Below are positions 11,243 to 23,328 of a DNA stretch of 64,000 nucleotides, piece by piece. Both the position numbers and the translations under genes were made by a program. How positions within the stretch are numbered: position 1 is the first letter of the stretch; every line of letters begins with the position of its first letter. The DNA is from Tubulanus polymorphus (taxonomy: Eukaryota; Nemertea; Palaeonemertea; Tubulaniformes; Tubulanidae): the NCBI RefSeq assembly GCF_964204645.1, contig NC_134026.1, forward strand, positions 12,240,450-12,304,449, read 5' to 3'. The notes beneath the pieces were generated by a model that saw only the letters and a program-made list of their open reading frames with translations, made no database searches and was not told the origin of the DNA.

Positions 11243-11515
11243 TGTCGTGAATAAGATTATCAGTTATAGTGTATTATATTGTTATATCAAATTGTAGAAC
11301 TTCACACAATTGTCGAACTGCGTGAACTATTAGACTGTACTGAGCCTTTAACTGTAACTGTAACTATTCAACTGTATCAGTGCATTCCTCTGTAAATACG
11401 GAATAGAATTCTATAGTATGTGTCACATTAACAGAAAACCACGTAGGCGTTCGGTCATTCGTTCTCTATCTCTCTCTGCTTACCTCTCGAGGACATAGCC
11501 TCAAGTTTGTCAACA
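11243..11515 (+). repeat. Putative BEL 3' LTR
   Basis: Purine-rich GGGGGCCGGAG is followed by TATGTCG. I place the LTR from TGTCGTG at 11243 to GTTTGTCAACA at 11515 (TG...CA). There is no 5' LTR to compare with, so the right border is approximate. Confidence 0.55.
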
Positions 11516-11610
11516 ATGCCAATTCTAAATGAAAATGTTGCTAATTCTATCAAAATAAGACTGATGGGACTCATTCTCCCCTCTGTTTACTGAATGATTG
11601 TATGAACTTG

Positions 11611-11920
11611 CTTAAGGCGGGCATAGGTCGGCCTTGCGACGGCTTGCGACGCGACTCACTACGACCGCAAGCGACGATCGCGTCGCAACGACTCACCGAC
11701 CTATGCTACCAGCAACTGCCAGCGACGCCAGTCGCAATGAGTCGCACATGTTCTACTTTCTGCAACGCGACGCGACCGTCGCAACCGACCTGCGTGCTGT
11801 TGCGTATGGCAGCAACTAATCGCACACAGTCGCTGACAACCGCATCGCAACCGACTTGCGCGGCCACTTGTGACGCAACGCGACGATCGCGTCGCAAGGT
11901 CGACCTACGCCCGGCTTTAG
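11611..11920. mobile_element. MITE with 30-bp inverted ends and CGACG-rich interior
   Basis: The left end CTTAAGGCGGGCATAGGTCG and the right end (rc) CTAAAGCCGGGCGTAGGTCG extend as inverted repeats over about 30 bp (11611-11640 and 11891-11920), with about 26 identities by eye. The interior is full of TCGCAACGAC-like units on both strands, giving a spuriously open Arg/Thr-rich frame. No transposase. Its ends resemble those of the element at 55861-56195. Confidence 0.8.
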
Positions 11921-13284
11921 AGCTTTTTAAGTTTCACCATCCTATATACAATATAGCATTTGTTTTGAATTTCAACAATTAAGAGCAATTCGCAAAATAG
12001 AGGAAAAAATCAATGTTAAATGTGACTTGTGGGACATCCCGACTGCTTTATTTTGTGATGGCCATGTCATATTTGGGAGAAAACAGTGTCAAAATGCAGG
12101 CCACAAGGGCAAAATAGCTTATTAGGCTTTGTATTCTGCTGGGGGAATTCAGTAAAATTGCTTTCGCATCCTTTATAAATGAGTTGACAAGGGAGGATCC
12201 AAAAGAGGATTTTTTTAAGTTAGGAAAATATGAATTTACAAAAGGAAAAAAATTTGATGATACAATCAGAGGACCTTGAAATCTTTTGTGATTTCTGACA
12301 CTTAAGAGTGTTTACTTTCACATAGAAATGTCCTCCAAGAGAATCTAGTAACTTAGAATATTTACTGAAATGCACCACTCTGCTGGAATACTTGTTCAGA
12401 TGATTTTAATGTTTTAATGTTTCTATGAGCGCTAGTTTTGGGTCACCTAGGGCAAAGGCGAAATGAGAAGAAAATCGTTCGAAATCAACAGTTTGAGTAA
12501 AATTTAACGAAACTAACAAACTAGGCCTATAAACCATAAAGAGCCACCAGGCACTGATGATTGAAGTATTTTATAATTTTTCAGTACATGAATGTACTGT
12601 TATATGCCTTTGATTCCTAAAAAAATTACTTTAAGATAAATCAGCAATGCAATAACAATCCCTGTTACAGGCCTACAGATGGCAGCACTATACGGTCATT
12701 ATTATCAGATATTTTTGGAAACTACCTACCATTATAATCTTGAAGATATAAAGGAGTTATCCATATAAGTAAGAACGATAAATGATACCAATAAAACGAG
12801 AAAATAACAGAATTATGACTGTAAAACTGTAGATGTTGAGATTTTATCACGAAGCAGCGGCAAGCGAGTATACGTGTTGCGTAGATTCTCATCATGTGAT
12901 GGATTAGATTTCTCCGATAAAATCGTCAAAAAGCACTACGAAACCAATTCAACATATTGTTTTAAACATCTCAAAAAAATAAAACACTTGGAACCAAACA
13001 CTAGCGCCGCTAACAGCGGTGTTCAATATTAAAATCATCTGAATAGAAGTATTGACCAGAGGCACAACCTGAGCTCGAAGCTCACTGTCAGATCCAGCAG
13101 TGGCGGACTCCTGATAGGACCCAGAGGGGTCAAGGTCACCGAATCAGACCGAGTCCAACATCGACTTAATGTAGCGCAGAGATGGTGGGGCAGGGCGGGG
13201 GTCAAGATCATCGCTGCGGGAAGCGTTTGACCCTGCGCGGGATTACCCCATATCCACAAACTGCAAGCAGTTTGTAGAGAGTTA
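11921..13284. other. Intron 2 stretch without a gene
   Basis: AT-rich, no convincing coding sequence. I see no element structure here. Confidence 0.4.
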
Positions 13285-13530
13285 CCTGCCTTAATTTATA
13301 CGAACAACGTTTATCATTATGGATCTGTGTGAATAGTGGTAAAGAGTGCTGGATATGTTCATTTACTTGTGCAATGACACAAGCAATCCGAATTGAAATT
13401 GTAACGAGTGCTACTACCGAAAAATTTTCAGAGATTCATCAATATCTAACTTTGAGGCATGTGGACTGGAAGTTTATAACTAAGTGTGCTCCTTGGCAGG
13501 TAGGCTTTGGGAACGGTTGTTCTGAAAAAA
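13285..13530 (+). pseudogene. BEL-type integrase relic
   Basis: A short frame reads SGKECWICSFTCAMTQAIRIEIV, closely followed by WKFITKCAPWQVGF and an ERL-like remnant. These are integrase-core segments of BEL/Pao pol, brought together by an internal deletion: the SDN block and its neighbourhood are missing. It lies 170 bp before the TMEM127 middle exon on the opposite strand, in a different copy from the 8.2-11.5 kb element. Confidence 0.7.
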
Positions 13531-13956
13531 ATTTACCTTAATAATGTATTAGTTGCAACATCAGTTTTATTTCATTATAATTATATACAGTTTTGACATA
13601 GATTGATTCTTGACTGAATGATCCACTAACTGTTTATATATCTTCAGAGATTGATGATGGTGAAGGATTCATCCATGATATTTGGTATTTGGCAGATGGA
13701 AATTGAGCAAACTATCTAAATTGTATATCAGTTTTCAGATATATCAGTTTTCAGGACATTCACTGGCATCAAGAGGATCTTACTTTACGCATATTTCATA
13801 GTCACAGGTGATAACAGAGATGTTAAATCAGGTTGTGTTGTCATCATCCACGCTAGTATCTATCATCACCTGATGACAGGTGCTAGCTTTATCATGGGTA
13901 TGCATCCACAATGGTCATACGCGCAGTCAAATAACTTGAATACACATTTTACATAC

Positions 13957-14127
13957 CAGTAAGTATATTTCCTAAAGCATTCCTTCTAATTATCTTTAGA
14001 GAGGGTGATGATGGTCCAAATAAATCTAGACTAAATGACAGAACGCTTGATATGATTCCAAGGAATGTCAGAGCGATTATGCTTCTCATGATGACAAGAA
14101 TTCTTGATGTCACACAGTTTCTCATCT
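13957..14127 (-). CDS. TMEM127: TMEM127 homologue, middle coding exon
   Basis: The exon is 171 nt. The acceptor CCCTTTTCAG ends at 14128 and the donor is G|GTATGT at 13956. It completes a split Glu codon (residue 96), encodes residues 97-152 and opens a split Val codon (153). It contains the second membrane segment (ILVIMRSIIALTFLGIISSV), then LDLFGPSSPSLKIIRR and NILT. The human protein has LDVFGPKHPALKITRR and HILT at the same place. Human coding exons are divided in the same manner, so exon structure and sequence both support orthology. The frame is open through the exon. The opposite strand and the other frames show only chance open stretches. Confidence 0.95.
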
Positions 14128-14631
14128 CTGAAAAGGGAAAAAATATTGAAATACTAGGGGGCCGGAGACACGCGTACTTGGTGAAATGGTTGAAAATCAG
14201 ACAATTTCAAGTCATGCCCCCTGTAAAGATACGGAAATCGTTGACCTTGAATCTTGCCACAATGATAATGTGTGTCATGAGCTATAATTATACAATCATG
14301 CAGTTCATTGTGGTTAAAAAATAGACATAGCTCAATATGGAAAATGCCACTAGGCCTACATGCAGTAGGGGATCCTTTGAAAATTAACGGCTACGAGAGG
14401 TTGCCAGAAATCTAAGGACAGACTGCTCCATTTAAGAATATGGACTATTGAAGGCCTAGACCTATAATCTGTCAGACATGGCAGTATCTGTGAACCCAAG
14501 GTACAATCAAGAGCTCCAGTGGTTTAAACAGGTATTTCCCTAATATCTCTGTCAGTTGATTTGGATCCTACTTTATTCAGAGATATGTGTGAACATGAAA
14601 TATAGTCATATCTGTGGCTTAAAATGTAGTT

Positions 14632-15222
14632 AACCCTTTAACCGGCAATCGGTCACTAGCGACCGATTTGAATAGACCAGCTATAGTGAATAGGATAGTC
14701 AAGTATTCATTTCAGTGAAGCATTCTTACTCATTTTCCTGTGAGCAGATGGCGACACCAGACAGCCTACAATGTCTAACAAAGCAGGAAAGTGATGTATC
14801 ATACATGTAGTAGGGGGCGTAGAAATCACGTGTCACATGGGTCAGATTTCCGAAGTTGAAAAGATCGTTAGTAGTAATGGCCAATGCATTAAATACGTTC
14901 TCTAGTGAGTTTGGCTGATATTTTGGACATACTAATGAAAGATTCTGATGATAATTTGCATTGGGATGAATTTGATGACAGTGCTTGATTATGGATGGCC
15001 CTAAAATCTGAATGACCTTGGGATCTGCGACCTTGGGGTCGGACCCTAAAGGTAACCCCAAAAGTTCGCAAACTAGGTACCATTCGAAAGCTTATGAAAA
15101 GAGCTTTTATAAAATACATGCAATATGGGGTTATCCCTCATATCTACTGAGTTATCAGTTTTCCCCTTGTAAGGTCCAAAATCACTCACAGGCCAAAAAA
15201 TACTTGCCGGTTAAAGATCAAG
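14632..15222. mobile_element. Possible piggyBac-like MITE (TTAACCCTTTAACCGGCAA end)
   Basis: TTAACCCTTTAACCGGCAA at about 14634 has an inverted partner TTGCCGGTTAAAG at about 15204. A third related copy, TTGCCGGTTAACCC, lies near 15612. The TTAA-CCCTTT start resembles piggyBac ends, but the right TTAA is decayed. Confidence 0.4.
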
Positions 15223-16055
15223 TGTAGCCCACGATAGTTGTGTTTTTAACGATAGATTATGTTACAGAAATACATAATAATCATTCTTGAGAGATCTTAG
15301 CTGTAATGAGTGATGGATTACTGAAATATAAGTGATTGAAAAGTGTAAATTTTCACATCACGTAGTTCGTCTGACACCCATGTAGATAAGTAGATGGCGC
15401 TGATGATGATGAAACAATAGGGGCTTCATGCTGAATTCAAGCAAGTGCGAATTTCTAGTTTCATGTTGATATACATGGCATTTAAAGTTTTAGTTATCCC
15501 CGTTTAGTTATCTTATATGACCGGCTTCACTGCATAGTACATTCATCAGCATCGTATGTCTCTAAGAGGCGTGGGAAACACTACTGATCATCTAAGTAGT
15601 CGTGTTTACCTTGCCGGTTAACCCACTGTACTGTAACCTTTTACCTTAAAGTTGTATCAAACTATCCATATCATCTTAACTACCAGTAACTTTGTGTTGA
15701 AGTTTTATCACAATCGAACAAAAGTTGAATCAATTTCAAATACTCTAATCCATGTTCAAATCTGTTATTACTGAAGGAATTTTTATCAAAAATAGATCTA
15801 CGTAAGCAGCAACTTCAAATTAAGAATACTATGACGAAAATGATATCAAACATATATGAAGTCTTTTTTATTTGTCATACTGTGTGATACTGGTGTGAGC
15901 CAGATATGTTCCCGTTATGATTATAAACAATTTTTGGAGCTTCATTTAACTCGGCCTTAAATTGAGCAATGCAGTCTGTAACTCAGCTCTATCAATACAT
16001 ATACAGACACACACACTTTACCTATACAATACTGCTGTTTGAATGCACATTGGGC
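15223..16055. other. Intron 1 stretch without a gene
   Basis: No coding or element signal beyond the third TTGCCGGTTAA copy near 15612. Confidence 0.4.
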
Positions 16056-16704
16056 GATTCTCCCTGTGTTGAACAGGACACTTATATTAATTTTCATCTT
16101 AAATAACTACAAGACATCCTTTTAATTCAATGTGTTTTGGTACTTAGGTTCTTAGGGAGGTTGTCTATCATCAGGTAGCAAAAAGATTCTGATATCATAC
16201 ATTCAAGAAAAAATCATGCCATCCAAAAATCGTGTTGTACAGGTGGAGACAAACCAAGCATTTTCAGATGAAAAGTTTGAATGGAAGTTTCTGTTAAGTC
16301 GAATAGATATAAAGGCAATTATGCTTGTGCAGATGATGATACCCGTCATGTTGTACATTTTATCGTAAGAAAATGCACTTGTTTCAGTTTATCTAGAGTC
16401 ATGTAAGCTATATATTACCTTCAACTCTTTCAAACATCTATTTTCCAACGTTTAAAATGAAAATGTACAGTAAATAAGTACCCTTTGTAAGCTTGGATCA
16501 TCACTGTCCAGTACAACACTATCTTATAATAATAACATTTACTTCTGGTATGAAGGGCAGCAGATTCTATTTGCTACCTGAGGGTCTTTTTGCAGCCTGA
16601 TGATAGATAACATCTTTGAGTAGAGGTGGCAAAACTAATTGAAATATCTATTGCACTTTTTCAGCTGAAAAGTAGCACAAGTCGTGTTCAACACCAGGAG
16701 AATC
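16056..16704. mobile_element. Fold-back element, about 650 bp, two nested inverted-repeat blocks
   Basis: The outer ends GATTCTCCCTGTGTTGAACA (16056) and, inverted, GATTCTCCTGGTGTTGAACA (16704) match at most positions. Inner blocks at 16160-16186 (TTGTCTATCATCAGGTAGCA) and 16583-16611 are also inverted copies. There is no reading frame of interest. This fits a non-autonomous DNA transposon. Confidence 0.75.
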
Positions 16705-17467
16705 TCATTGAATAAATGATCAGCAGGTCTAATAGAGCAAACCAGGTCACTGGTGCTAAGACATAGATCATTAATATTTTAAGTGGCCAGGGACAGTCGT
16801 GAAATTATAATTGGCAAGATTATTTCTTTTGTTTTACGAAATTAATCAATACCACTGATAAATAGGTCATTTTCATCAATTCACTGTGAGGCACATGTAC
16901 TAAATAGTATAAATTAGTCCTAAAAAGTAGAAATAAGTAAGGTATAAAAATGGGTCCAGTTAGTGTCTGTAAGCAGCTACATTATCTAACATCTTCCACC
17001 ATTAAATTGCAGGGTATGATTCATTGAAGTTGATTTAAAAGCCTTATCATATCAAGTGTTGTACAGGGCAAATGTTATACAGGACAAAATTATTTATTAG
17101 TGTGTAGATACCCCATGGTAACTGCCTATGTTTCTGCCTTCCTAGATTAAATGGTGTATTAGGACTCCTAAAATGACTCCTCACGGAGGCGTCCACATAT
17201 TTCAAATCAGTTAATAATGTATTTTGGAGAAGCGCCACCTAGAGGTCAACTTATACCATGAATATGATGACCAAATAGGCTACTATGTGCAAAATAGGCT
17301 ACTACGTACAAATAAACCAAGTTAAGCAAAAATAACTTCAAGGATAATGAAATTACAGTGTTTTTACCATTCCCAAGTGGCAATTGTAGGAACTAATTTT
17401 GCCGGTTGGCATACTATACTTACGTTCATATACTAACTATACTGGGTTTTGTGATTTCTTTAATAAA
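16705..17467. other. Intron 1 stretch without a gene
   Basis: AT-rich, no supported feature. Confidence 0.4.
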
Positions 17468-17880
17468 ACTAGGGATCCAGGAACACCATGCCACTTGGAA
17501 AGTGGTATCAAATGCTCAACAATCTAACAATTTCAATTTTCAACGCCCCTAGTAATCAAATACAAATGTGCCTAGATACCAATATAATATGGAGGTTATT
17601 CTACCATTCAACACCACCTGATGACCATATAAAATAACGAATATCCCTAAAACTCACCACAATCATAGATCATGTCATGCGCTACAACTTTGCAATTGAT
17701 TGTGGTAATAAAATATGCATAGGCACGAATATGATACAGAAATCATAGATCATGTCATGCGCTACAACTTTGCAATTGATTGTGGTAATAAAATATGCAT
17801 AGGCACGAATATGATACAGAAATACTAAGTTATTGTATTATTCAACGTCCTATGGTGGCCATATACCACTAGAATGTCGC
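17468..17880 (+). repeat. Pearl/HINE-like family 1, 5' portion
   Basis: The copy starts ACTAGGGATCCAGGAACACC and continues into the family's internal monomers (CACCACAATCATAG...TTTGCAATTGATTGTGG). An 80-bp piece is exactly duplicated at 17661-17740 and 17741-17820. It runs up to the target duplication of the hAT-like element at 17886. Confidence 0.8.
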
Positions 17881-17885
17881 TGAAG

Positions 17886-18373
17886 CAGAGTTGCCACTTA
17901 TGTGAAGCTAAAAATCCGGAAAATAAGTCGGGGGTCTGGGGACCTCCCCCTGAAAAATTTTTTGAAATTAGAACGCCAGGAGATGCGTTCTGGCGCAATA
18001 TGCGTTATAGGCCTTACTTTCATTACCACCTATAGATCATTTTTTCAAATAGCGATTGGTTCCGTCAAATACACCTCATATATAAACCAGAGCCAAAAAC
18101 AAACGAAGCGTCAGTCGATTTCGATCGTCGCGTCATCTTGGTTTAATCGTGTACTGCGGGGTTGTTGCCACTATGTGGCAGCACAATACGGCTTTTTCGA
18201 ACCCTCTACGGAGCCGTCACGTTTTGATGTTTAGGGTCGAATCCCAAATTGATTTTATTTTTTTCGCGATGTTTTCTTTTGTGGTTATTTGACTTCTCCA
18301 GAAAATCCGGAAATGAAATTGGATTTTTTTTAAATCCGGAATTCTGGAGAAATCCTGAGAAGTGGCAACTCTG
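17886..18373. mobile_element. hAT-like MITE, 488 bp
   Basis: The termini CAGAGTTGCCACTT and AAGTGGCAACTCTG are perfect inverted repeats. CTGAAG is directly repeated on both sides (17880-17885, 18374-18379). Sub-terminal AAATCCGGAA stretches are also inverted. No transposase. CAGAGTTGCCA-type ends are usual in hAT MITEs; the 6-bp visible duplication is shorter than the expected 8. Confidence 0.75.
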
Positions 18374-18439
18374 CTGAAGACGACTGATGCCCCCAAATTA
18401 GGCGAAATGCCTGAATGTAAATTACACCCCGAGTGTATA

Positions 18440-19302
18440 TCGACCTATTTCTGAAGGCAGGAAATGAAAAATACATAACAACTCCTGGTGACCATGACCT
18501 TTGACCTACAGGACCTGAAATGTAATCAGTTACTCACGGTCTTTAGGATAACCCATCCAAAAATTGTCACCAAATTATCTTAAACCACCTATGAGATATA
18601 GCCCGGAAATGAAAAATACATAACAGCTTCTAGTAACCTTGACCTTTGACCAACACGACCTGAAAACTAATCAGTTACCCACGGCCCCGAGGATAACCCA
18701 TCCATAGAATTTCAGTTAGTTTTCTTAAACTGTTTATGAGTTAGAGCCCGGAAATGAAATTCACAAAATGGAGCGTACTGTTTTATGACCTCCGAAGTCT
18801 CTGTCTGAAATCTCCGGTTGGCTCCACACAAAATCCGAATCACACCACCTCGACAGAAAGGAGGTTTCAGAGACTCCAAAAAGTCACGTGACCAATAAAA
18901 GAGTACGATTGGAGGCCAACGGATCTGATAAAAGAGTTCGCCCAAAATGGCTTCATGCGACCTTGACCTTACCCCTACAGGACCCAAAATCTAATCAGTT
19001 ACCAATGGTCCCTAGGACAACCCATCCATAGAATTTCCATAGAAGTTATCTTAAACCGTTTATGTGTTAGAGCCCGGAAAATAAATTCACAAAATGGCTT
19101 CCTGCAACCTTTACCTTGGATGTACAGGACCCAAAATCTAATCAGTTACTAACCGCATATAGTACAACACAACTGTTGAATTTGAAGAAAATCTTTCAAA
19201 GGGTTTAGCTGCTAGGGCACGGAAACCACTGCCAACAGACGGATGGACAGACAGACGACGAAGTGAATACAGTATGCCCCCCACAGTGCATTGGGGGGCA
19301 TA
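18440..19302 (+). repeat. Pearl/HINE-like family 2, tandem monomers and terminal hairpin
   Basis: At least four imperfect monomers of about 150 bp share CCCGGAAATGAAA, TTGACCTTTGACC, ATCAGTTAC and ATAACCCATCC. They end in a GACAGACAGACGACGAAGTG segment and a hairpin (19273-19302, ATGCCCCCC/GGGGGGCAT) followed by A. This repeats the architecture of family 1 with a different sequence. One monomer is interrupted by the element at 18772. Confidence 0.8.
18772..18942. mobile_element. hAT-like MITE, 171 bp, with 8-bp target duplication
   Basis: CAAAATGG lies on both sides (18764-18771 and 18943-18950). The next monomer at about 19090 has the uninterrupted site ACAAAATGGCTTCCTGC, which confirms the insertion. 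The ends AGCGTACTGTTTTAT and (rc) GGCGAACTCTTTTAT are imperfect inverted repeats. Confidence 0.85.
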
Positions 19303-20284
19303 GAAACCAATGGCCTTCAAACTCACAATAATCATAGAACGCATTATGAGCTACCAATTGATTTTAGAAACAAAATGTGCTTTGGTATCAATAGGGTAAC
19401 TCATAGTAATTTCGGAAGACCATGTAATTTCGGAAGTTTTCTTCTACGGCCTCTCCGCGAATACCTATTCGGACTAGCTTAGGTTGGTATTTCCTGGGAA
19501 TCCCACGGAAATCCGTGCCGTTTTGATGACGTAGTACGCATTTCTTCCCGGCACACGAAATCAGCAAAGCAGGAAAAATCGGTGATGTAAGTACATTATT
19601 GATTGCCCATGTAAGTACGTTATTGATTGCCCAATTTTTACGGCATTTCGCGGCCAGTTGATATGTTAACACTCCCAAGAAGTTTGGAAGTAAAAAGTAG
19701 GAAGTAAAAAGTTTGTTTATAAAGATTCATTCGCTATTGGTAATACGGTCGTTGATGAAATATCAGCTATTTTTAGAAACTCGCTCCCATACACATAATT
19801 TCGGAAAATCGTATACCCGGTTATTCTGGCTAGTTCACGTAATTTCAGAAGTTCCGAAATTATGTATAGTTCGTATTTGTGTGTGTTTTCTCGGTAGTCT
19901 ATCATCAAACAGGCCTTCTTCTGAGATAATTGTCACAAATGTGCATACTAAAAACAAATGCAAATTAATTTATCATTTTAGCCATCATTTTAGCCTAGAG
20001 ACTAGGCCTATAACCTAGTCTCCATAACACAGTTATCAGTAAATGATATCTAGGCCTAAATTATGAAAATGCCATACTGAGACCAGGTTGTAACTACTAT
20101 CATGATATTTACAAAGGAAAATAATTAAGGCTTATTTATAAAAGAAAATGAATTATTTTTAAAAGTGTATCGGCGTTGGACAAAAGTGCAAATGGGTTCA
20201 GCATGGGATGTCAATATTATCGGCAGCTATATGCATATGGCATTTGTGGTATTTAACACACACTCTTGGTTAGCTATCTTCTAA
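19303..20284. other. Intron 1 stretch: family 1 monomer scrap and short repeats
   Basis: A decayed family 1 monomer occupies about 19310-19400. A 24-bp tandem duplication lies at 19585-19632. TAATTTCGGAAG-like words recur between 19418 and 19865, some inverted. No gene. Confidence 0.5.
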
Positions 20285-20440
20285 ACAGAAAGTACCAGTT
20301 CGAAATGATGGGGTTTTATCCTCACAATCGGATGAGAAATTCATAAACAGTGGTGTGCCCCAAGGCTCCATTCTAGGTCCCCTTCTTTTTTGGTATGTAT
20401 AAATGACCTTCCTTATTCAAACTTCTGGTAGGTGGCATGA
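20285..20440 (+). pseudogene. LINE reverse transcriptase fragment
   Basis: The frame reads NSGVPQGSILGPLLF, the RT motif B region of APE-type LINEs, followed by a frameshift and MTFLIQTSG-like text. No more of the element is recognisable. Confidence 0.75.
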
Positions 20441-21068
20441 AACAAATATGTGCTACCTCCATTTAGTGAACACCTCTCTAAGTGAACAATTTCTTTGGAA
20501 CCTACAGAGAGGTTATACTGTAACACTCGTGAATGGAAAAGAGGTTCTTGCAAAATTTTGTACTTTTTGGCCAACCCAATAATTCTCTTGACGTGTATAC
20601 GTTTTGAAGCAATTCTACAATCACGGATTACTTCCTCAGGTTTTAACTGGCTTATGTCCTGTAAAAAGGTCAGGATATTGCAACGAAAATCAATCTAAGC
20701 AATTGATACAAAGGGAGGACGCTCCAAAATCTGACGATCAATAGTTGAACCAGCATCGCATTCACTAACGAAGGAAACGACTCCACGTGGAGATATTCCT
20801 ATCATCGATTTCAGAGTGTTTTCGTTTTTGTAAGAGGAAAATGTGGCAGATAAAGCCACTACATAACTTGTTTTATTTTTAGGTATTTCTGTTGCATCAA
20901 GCACAACTCTGAAAATCAATGAATTTTATCCATGGTGCAATGATGCTTGAAGCTGAACTCTTATGGCCTCCTTTCTTATTTTTACAATAGGTCGGCATTT
21001 TGACACAAAAACTGCCATAGCTCATTCCATTCTTGCGAAATGCAATACCCGAAAATATAGCTAGTAAC
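20441..21068. other. Intron 1 stretch; possible Tigger/pogo end
   Basis: TAGTGAACACCTCTCTAAGT and, downstream, ACAGAGAGGTTATACTGTA (about 20501-20520) resemble the end of a pogo/Tigger-like element. The remainder is unassigned. Confidence 0.3.
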
Positions 21069-21555
21069 TAAGGGAACACTTGGTAGATTCAAATATAAAC
21101 GAAAGATCAAGGTAATTGATCAAAGCGTCTTCAAAATTTCACTCGAAAACTTCGAAAATGTGTAAAAAGTGCTGATTTTGGCGAACAACAATGGCTGCCA
21201 GTCGGCCATCTTGAATCTGACAGGGCCAGTTTTTGGGCTGAAGATGTGTCTAGGGTAGATACATGTATAAACCAAATATCAAGACATAACCTTGAAGCGT
21301 CTTCAAAACTTCCCAAATTTACTGGATTCCGTCTACGGACGACAAGTGAACGCAATAGCCTGCTGGGACTTAAGTCCCAAGTGGGCTAAAAACCAATGAC
21401 CTTGAAACTCACCACAATCATAGAACATGTCAGCAGCTACGATTTTGTAATTGATTGTGATAACAAAATCTGCCTCGTTACCAATCTAATATGGATATGG
21501 AAATACTAAGTTATTCTACTATTCAACGCCCCCTGGTGACCACATTCAAAACCCA
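21069..21555 (+). repeat. Family 1 copy: 3' half plus internal monomer
   Basis: The part from about 21080 holds the family's GATCAAGGTAATTGATCAAAG, GGCCATCTTGAATCTGACAG and GCGTCTTCAAAACTTCCCAA blocks and ends with hairpin GGGACTTAAGTCCC...GTGGGCTA at 21388. Directly after this comes a family monomer (AACCAATGACCTTGAAACTC), so one copy probably inserted into another. Confidence 0.85.
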
Positions 21556-21572
21556 ATAACCTGGTAACTAAC

Positions 21573-21608
<36 letters not shown>

Positions 21609-21687
21609 TAATAATGTCACATTTATATAGCACCTGTTTCACTAACAATAATGTTCACCAGCGCTTTGTATGGTAGTGGTGCTGAAT

Positions 21688-22119
21688 TCACAGAGCATAG
21701 GCTTTGCAAAAAAGCAAATGTTTTTCTCTATGTTTGAAAGTGTTGATTTCAGTTATATTCCGTATATTTGTGTCGAGAGAGTTCCACAGAGTTGGAGCAA
21801 TACATTGGAAGCTACGTCCACCATAGGTTTCAAGACGGTAGCGATAAGTGGTTAGAAGATTGCAAGAACTGGATCTAAGTGAACGTGCCGGTACATATGG
21901 AATGAGCAGATCACGCAAATACACAGGAGCGAAGTTGTTTAGACACTTGAACACAAGTAATAGAATCTTATAGTCAATCCGCTGTTGATCAGGGAGCCAG
22001 TGGAGCGAAATTAAAACTGGTGTAATATGCTCTCTCGACCTTGTCAGAGTGACTAATCTGGCTGCACGGTTTTGGATAAGCTGGAGTATGTGTACTAAGC
22101 ATTTACACCCACTAAACAT
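21688..22119 (-). pseudogene. LINE ORF2 C-terminal domain
   Basis: An open frame of 143 codons reads VHILQLIQNRAARLV, HITPVLISLHWLPDQQRI, LLVFKCLNNFAPVYL and RSFQCIAPTLWNSL. This is the widespread C-terminal region of CR1/L2/RTE-related LINEs. It joins the RT part after a frameshift near 22115. Confidence 0.88.
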
Positions 22120-23297
22120 GAATTGCAGCAGTCAATCCTGGACAATATGACAGACTGAGCAAGCAGTTGGTAGCCTCAGTAGTTAAGTGACGCCTCGCCA
22201 AACCGATAGTACGGAGATGGAATGATGTCGTTCGCATGATACTACTAACGTGGTTGTCCGTGGCTAATTTAGAATCAAACATAACTCCAAGCTTGCGTAT
22301 AGGCACCGTAGAAAGTGGGATCCTATGATCATCAATGTTGATATACTGCAGATTGATGTTAAGCATAGCCTGATCTGTACCTATTAGGATCGCTTCAAAT
22401 TTGTCCAGATTACACTTTAACTTGTCATTGAGCCAGCGATTTACTAACGAGCCCTGTGTTTCGATGATAGTAACCTGCTTGCCTATACTTGAACCTCTGC
22501 AATTAAATGGCATGTATATCTGCTTGTCATCAGCGAAACCATGATGGTGAACAATACTTCCATTGAACAACTGGGCTAGAGGAAGAATGTACACCAGAAA
22601 CAGTAAAGGGCCGAGTACTGACCCTTGGGGCACGCCACACGCGAGTACTTTAGATTCAGAATGATGGCCATTTAAAACAACACACGGTTTGCGATTAGAC
22701 AGGTATGACTGAAACCATTTTAAGGCAGTACCTGTCACACCTAAAGCGATCTGTAGCCGTTTGATATGAAAGGTCGAAATGATCGACAGTGTCAAATGCT
22801 GCCAAGGCCATGCTTGTCAACCATGGAGCGTAAGTCACTTTGCACTTATAACAGAGCCGTTTCAGTACTATGACCTGGTTTGTATGTAGACTGAAGCGAA
22901 TCGTGTAGACCGTTTGCATCCATGTATGCTGTTAATCGTGCAGCAACAACTCTCTCGAGCACTTTAGAGAGAAAGGATAGATTGCTCAAAGGCCGGTAGT
23001 TTTTTAGGACATCAGCATCAAGGTTAGGGACACCACAGCCACCTTAAAGGAATCCGGAACTAACCCTTCAGCGAGGGACTTGTTGACAATGTCGGCGATC
23101 ATAGGAATGATTGCTGGCAGAATTGACTGAAGAAACCACATTGGCACTGGGTCCAGGTTGCACCATTTTGTAGGTGACTTTTTTACTATAGTTGACAGCT
23201 CATCTGGCGACACCGGATAGAATTCAGGTAACTCTGATAAAAAACTATAATTATCGGAACTGAGTTGAGCGTCATGAGCTAAACTCCTTCGAATCAA
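22112..23297 (-). pseudogene. LINE reverse transcriptase region
   Basis: Readable blocks are KWCNLDPVPMWFLQ, the NYRP..LSFLSKVLERVV region (in another frame around 22930-23010), AAFDTVDH, GVPQGSVLGPLLFLVYI and FADDKQIYM with the ADD catalytic pair. At least two frameshifts, near 23010 and 22800, separate these parts. Confidence 0.88.
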
Positions 23298-23328
23298 TTC
23301 AACTTTACTAGCAAAAAAGTCAGCGAAC

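Larger units (their letters stand above)
8215..11515 (+). mobile_element. BEL/Pao LTR retrotransposon, 5'-truncated, antisense in TMEM127 intron 2
   Basis: The order is reverse transcriptase, RNase H, integrase, C-terminal DUF5641-like domain, purine-rich GGGGGCCGGAG, then a 3' LTR. This is the BEL/Pao order and these are BEL/Pao motifs. Gag, protease, the first part of RT and the 5' LTR are missing. At least two frameshifts and two in-frame stops (TAA 9126, TGA 9147) break pol. It lies in the opposite orientation to TMEM127, as is usual for tolerated intronic LTR elements. Confidence 0.93.

Noticed and set aside
11602-11982. Thr/Arg-rich 126-codon frame
   Set aside because: It is the product of TCGCAACGAC repeats inside a MITE; three frames are open for the same reason.
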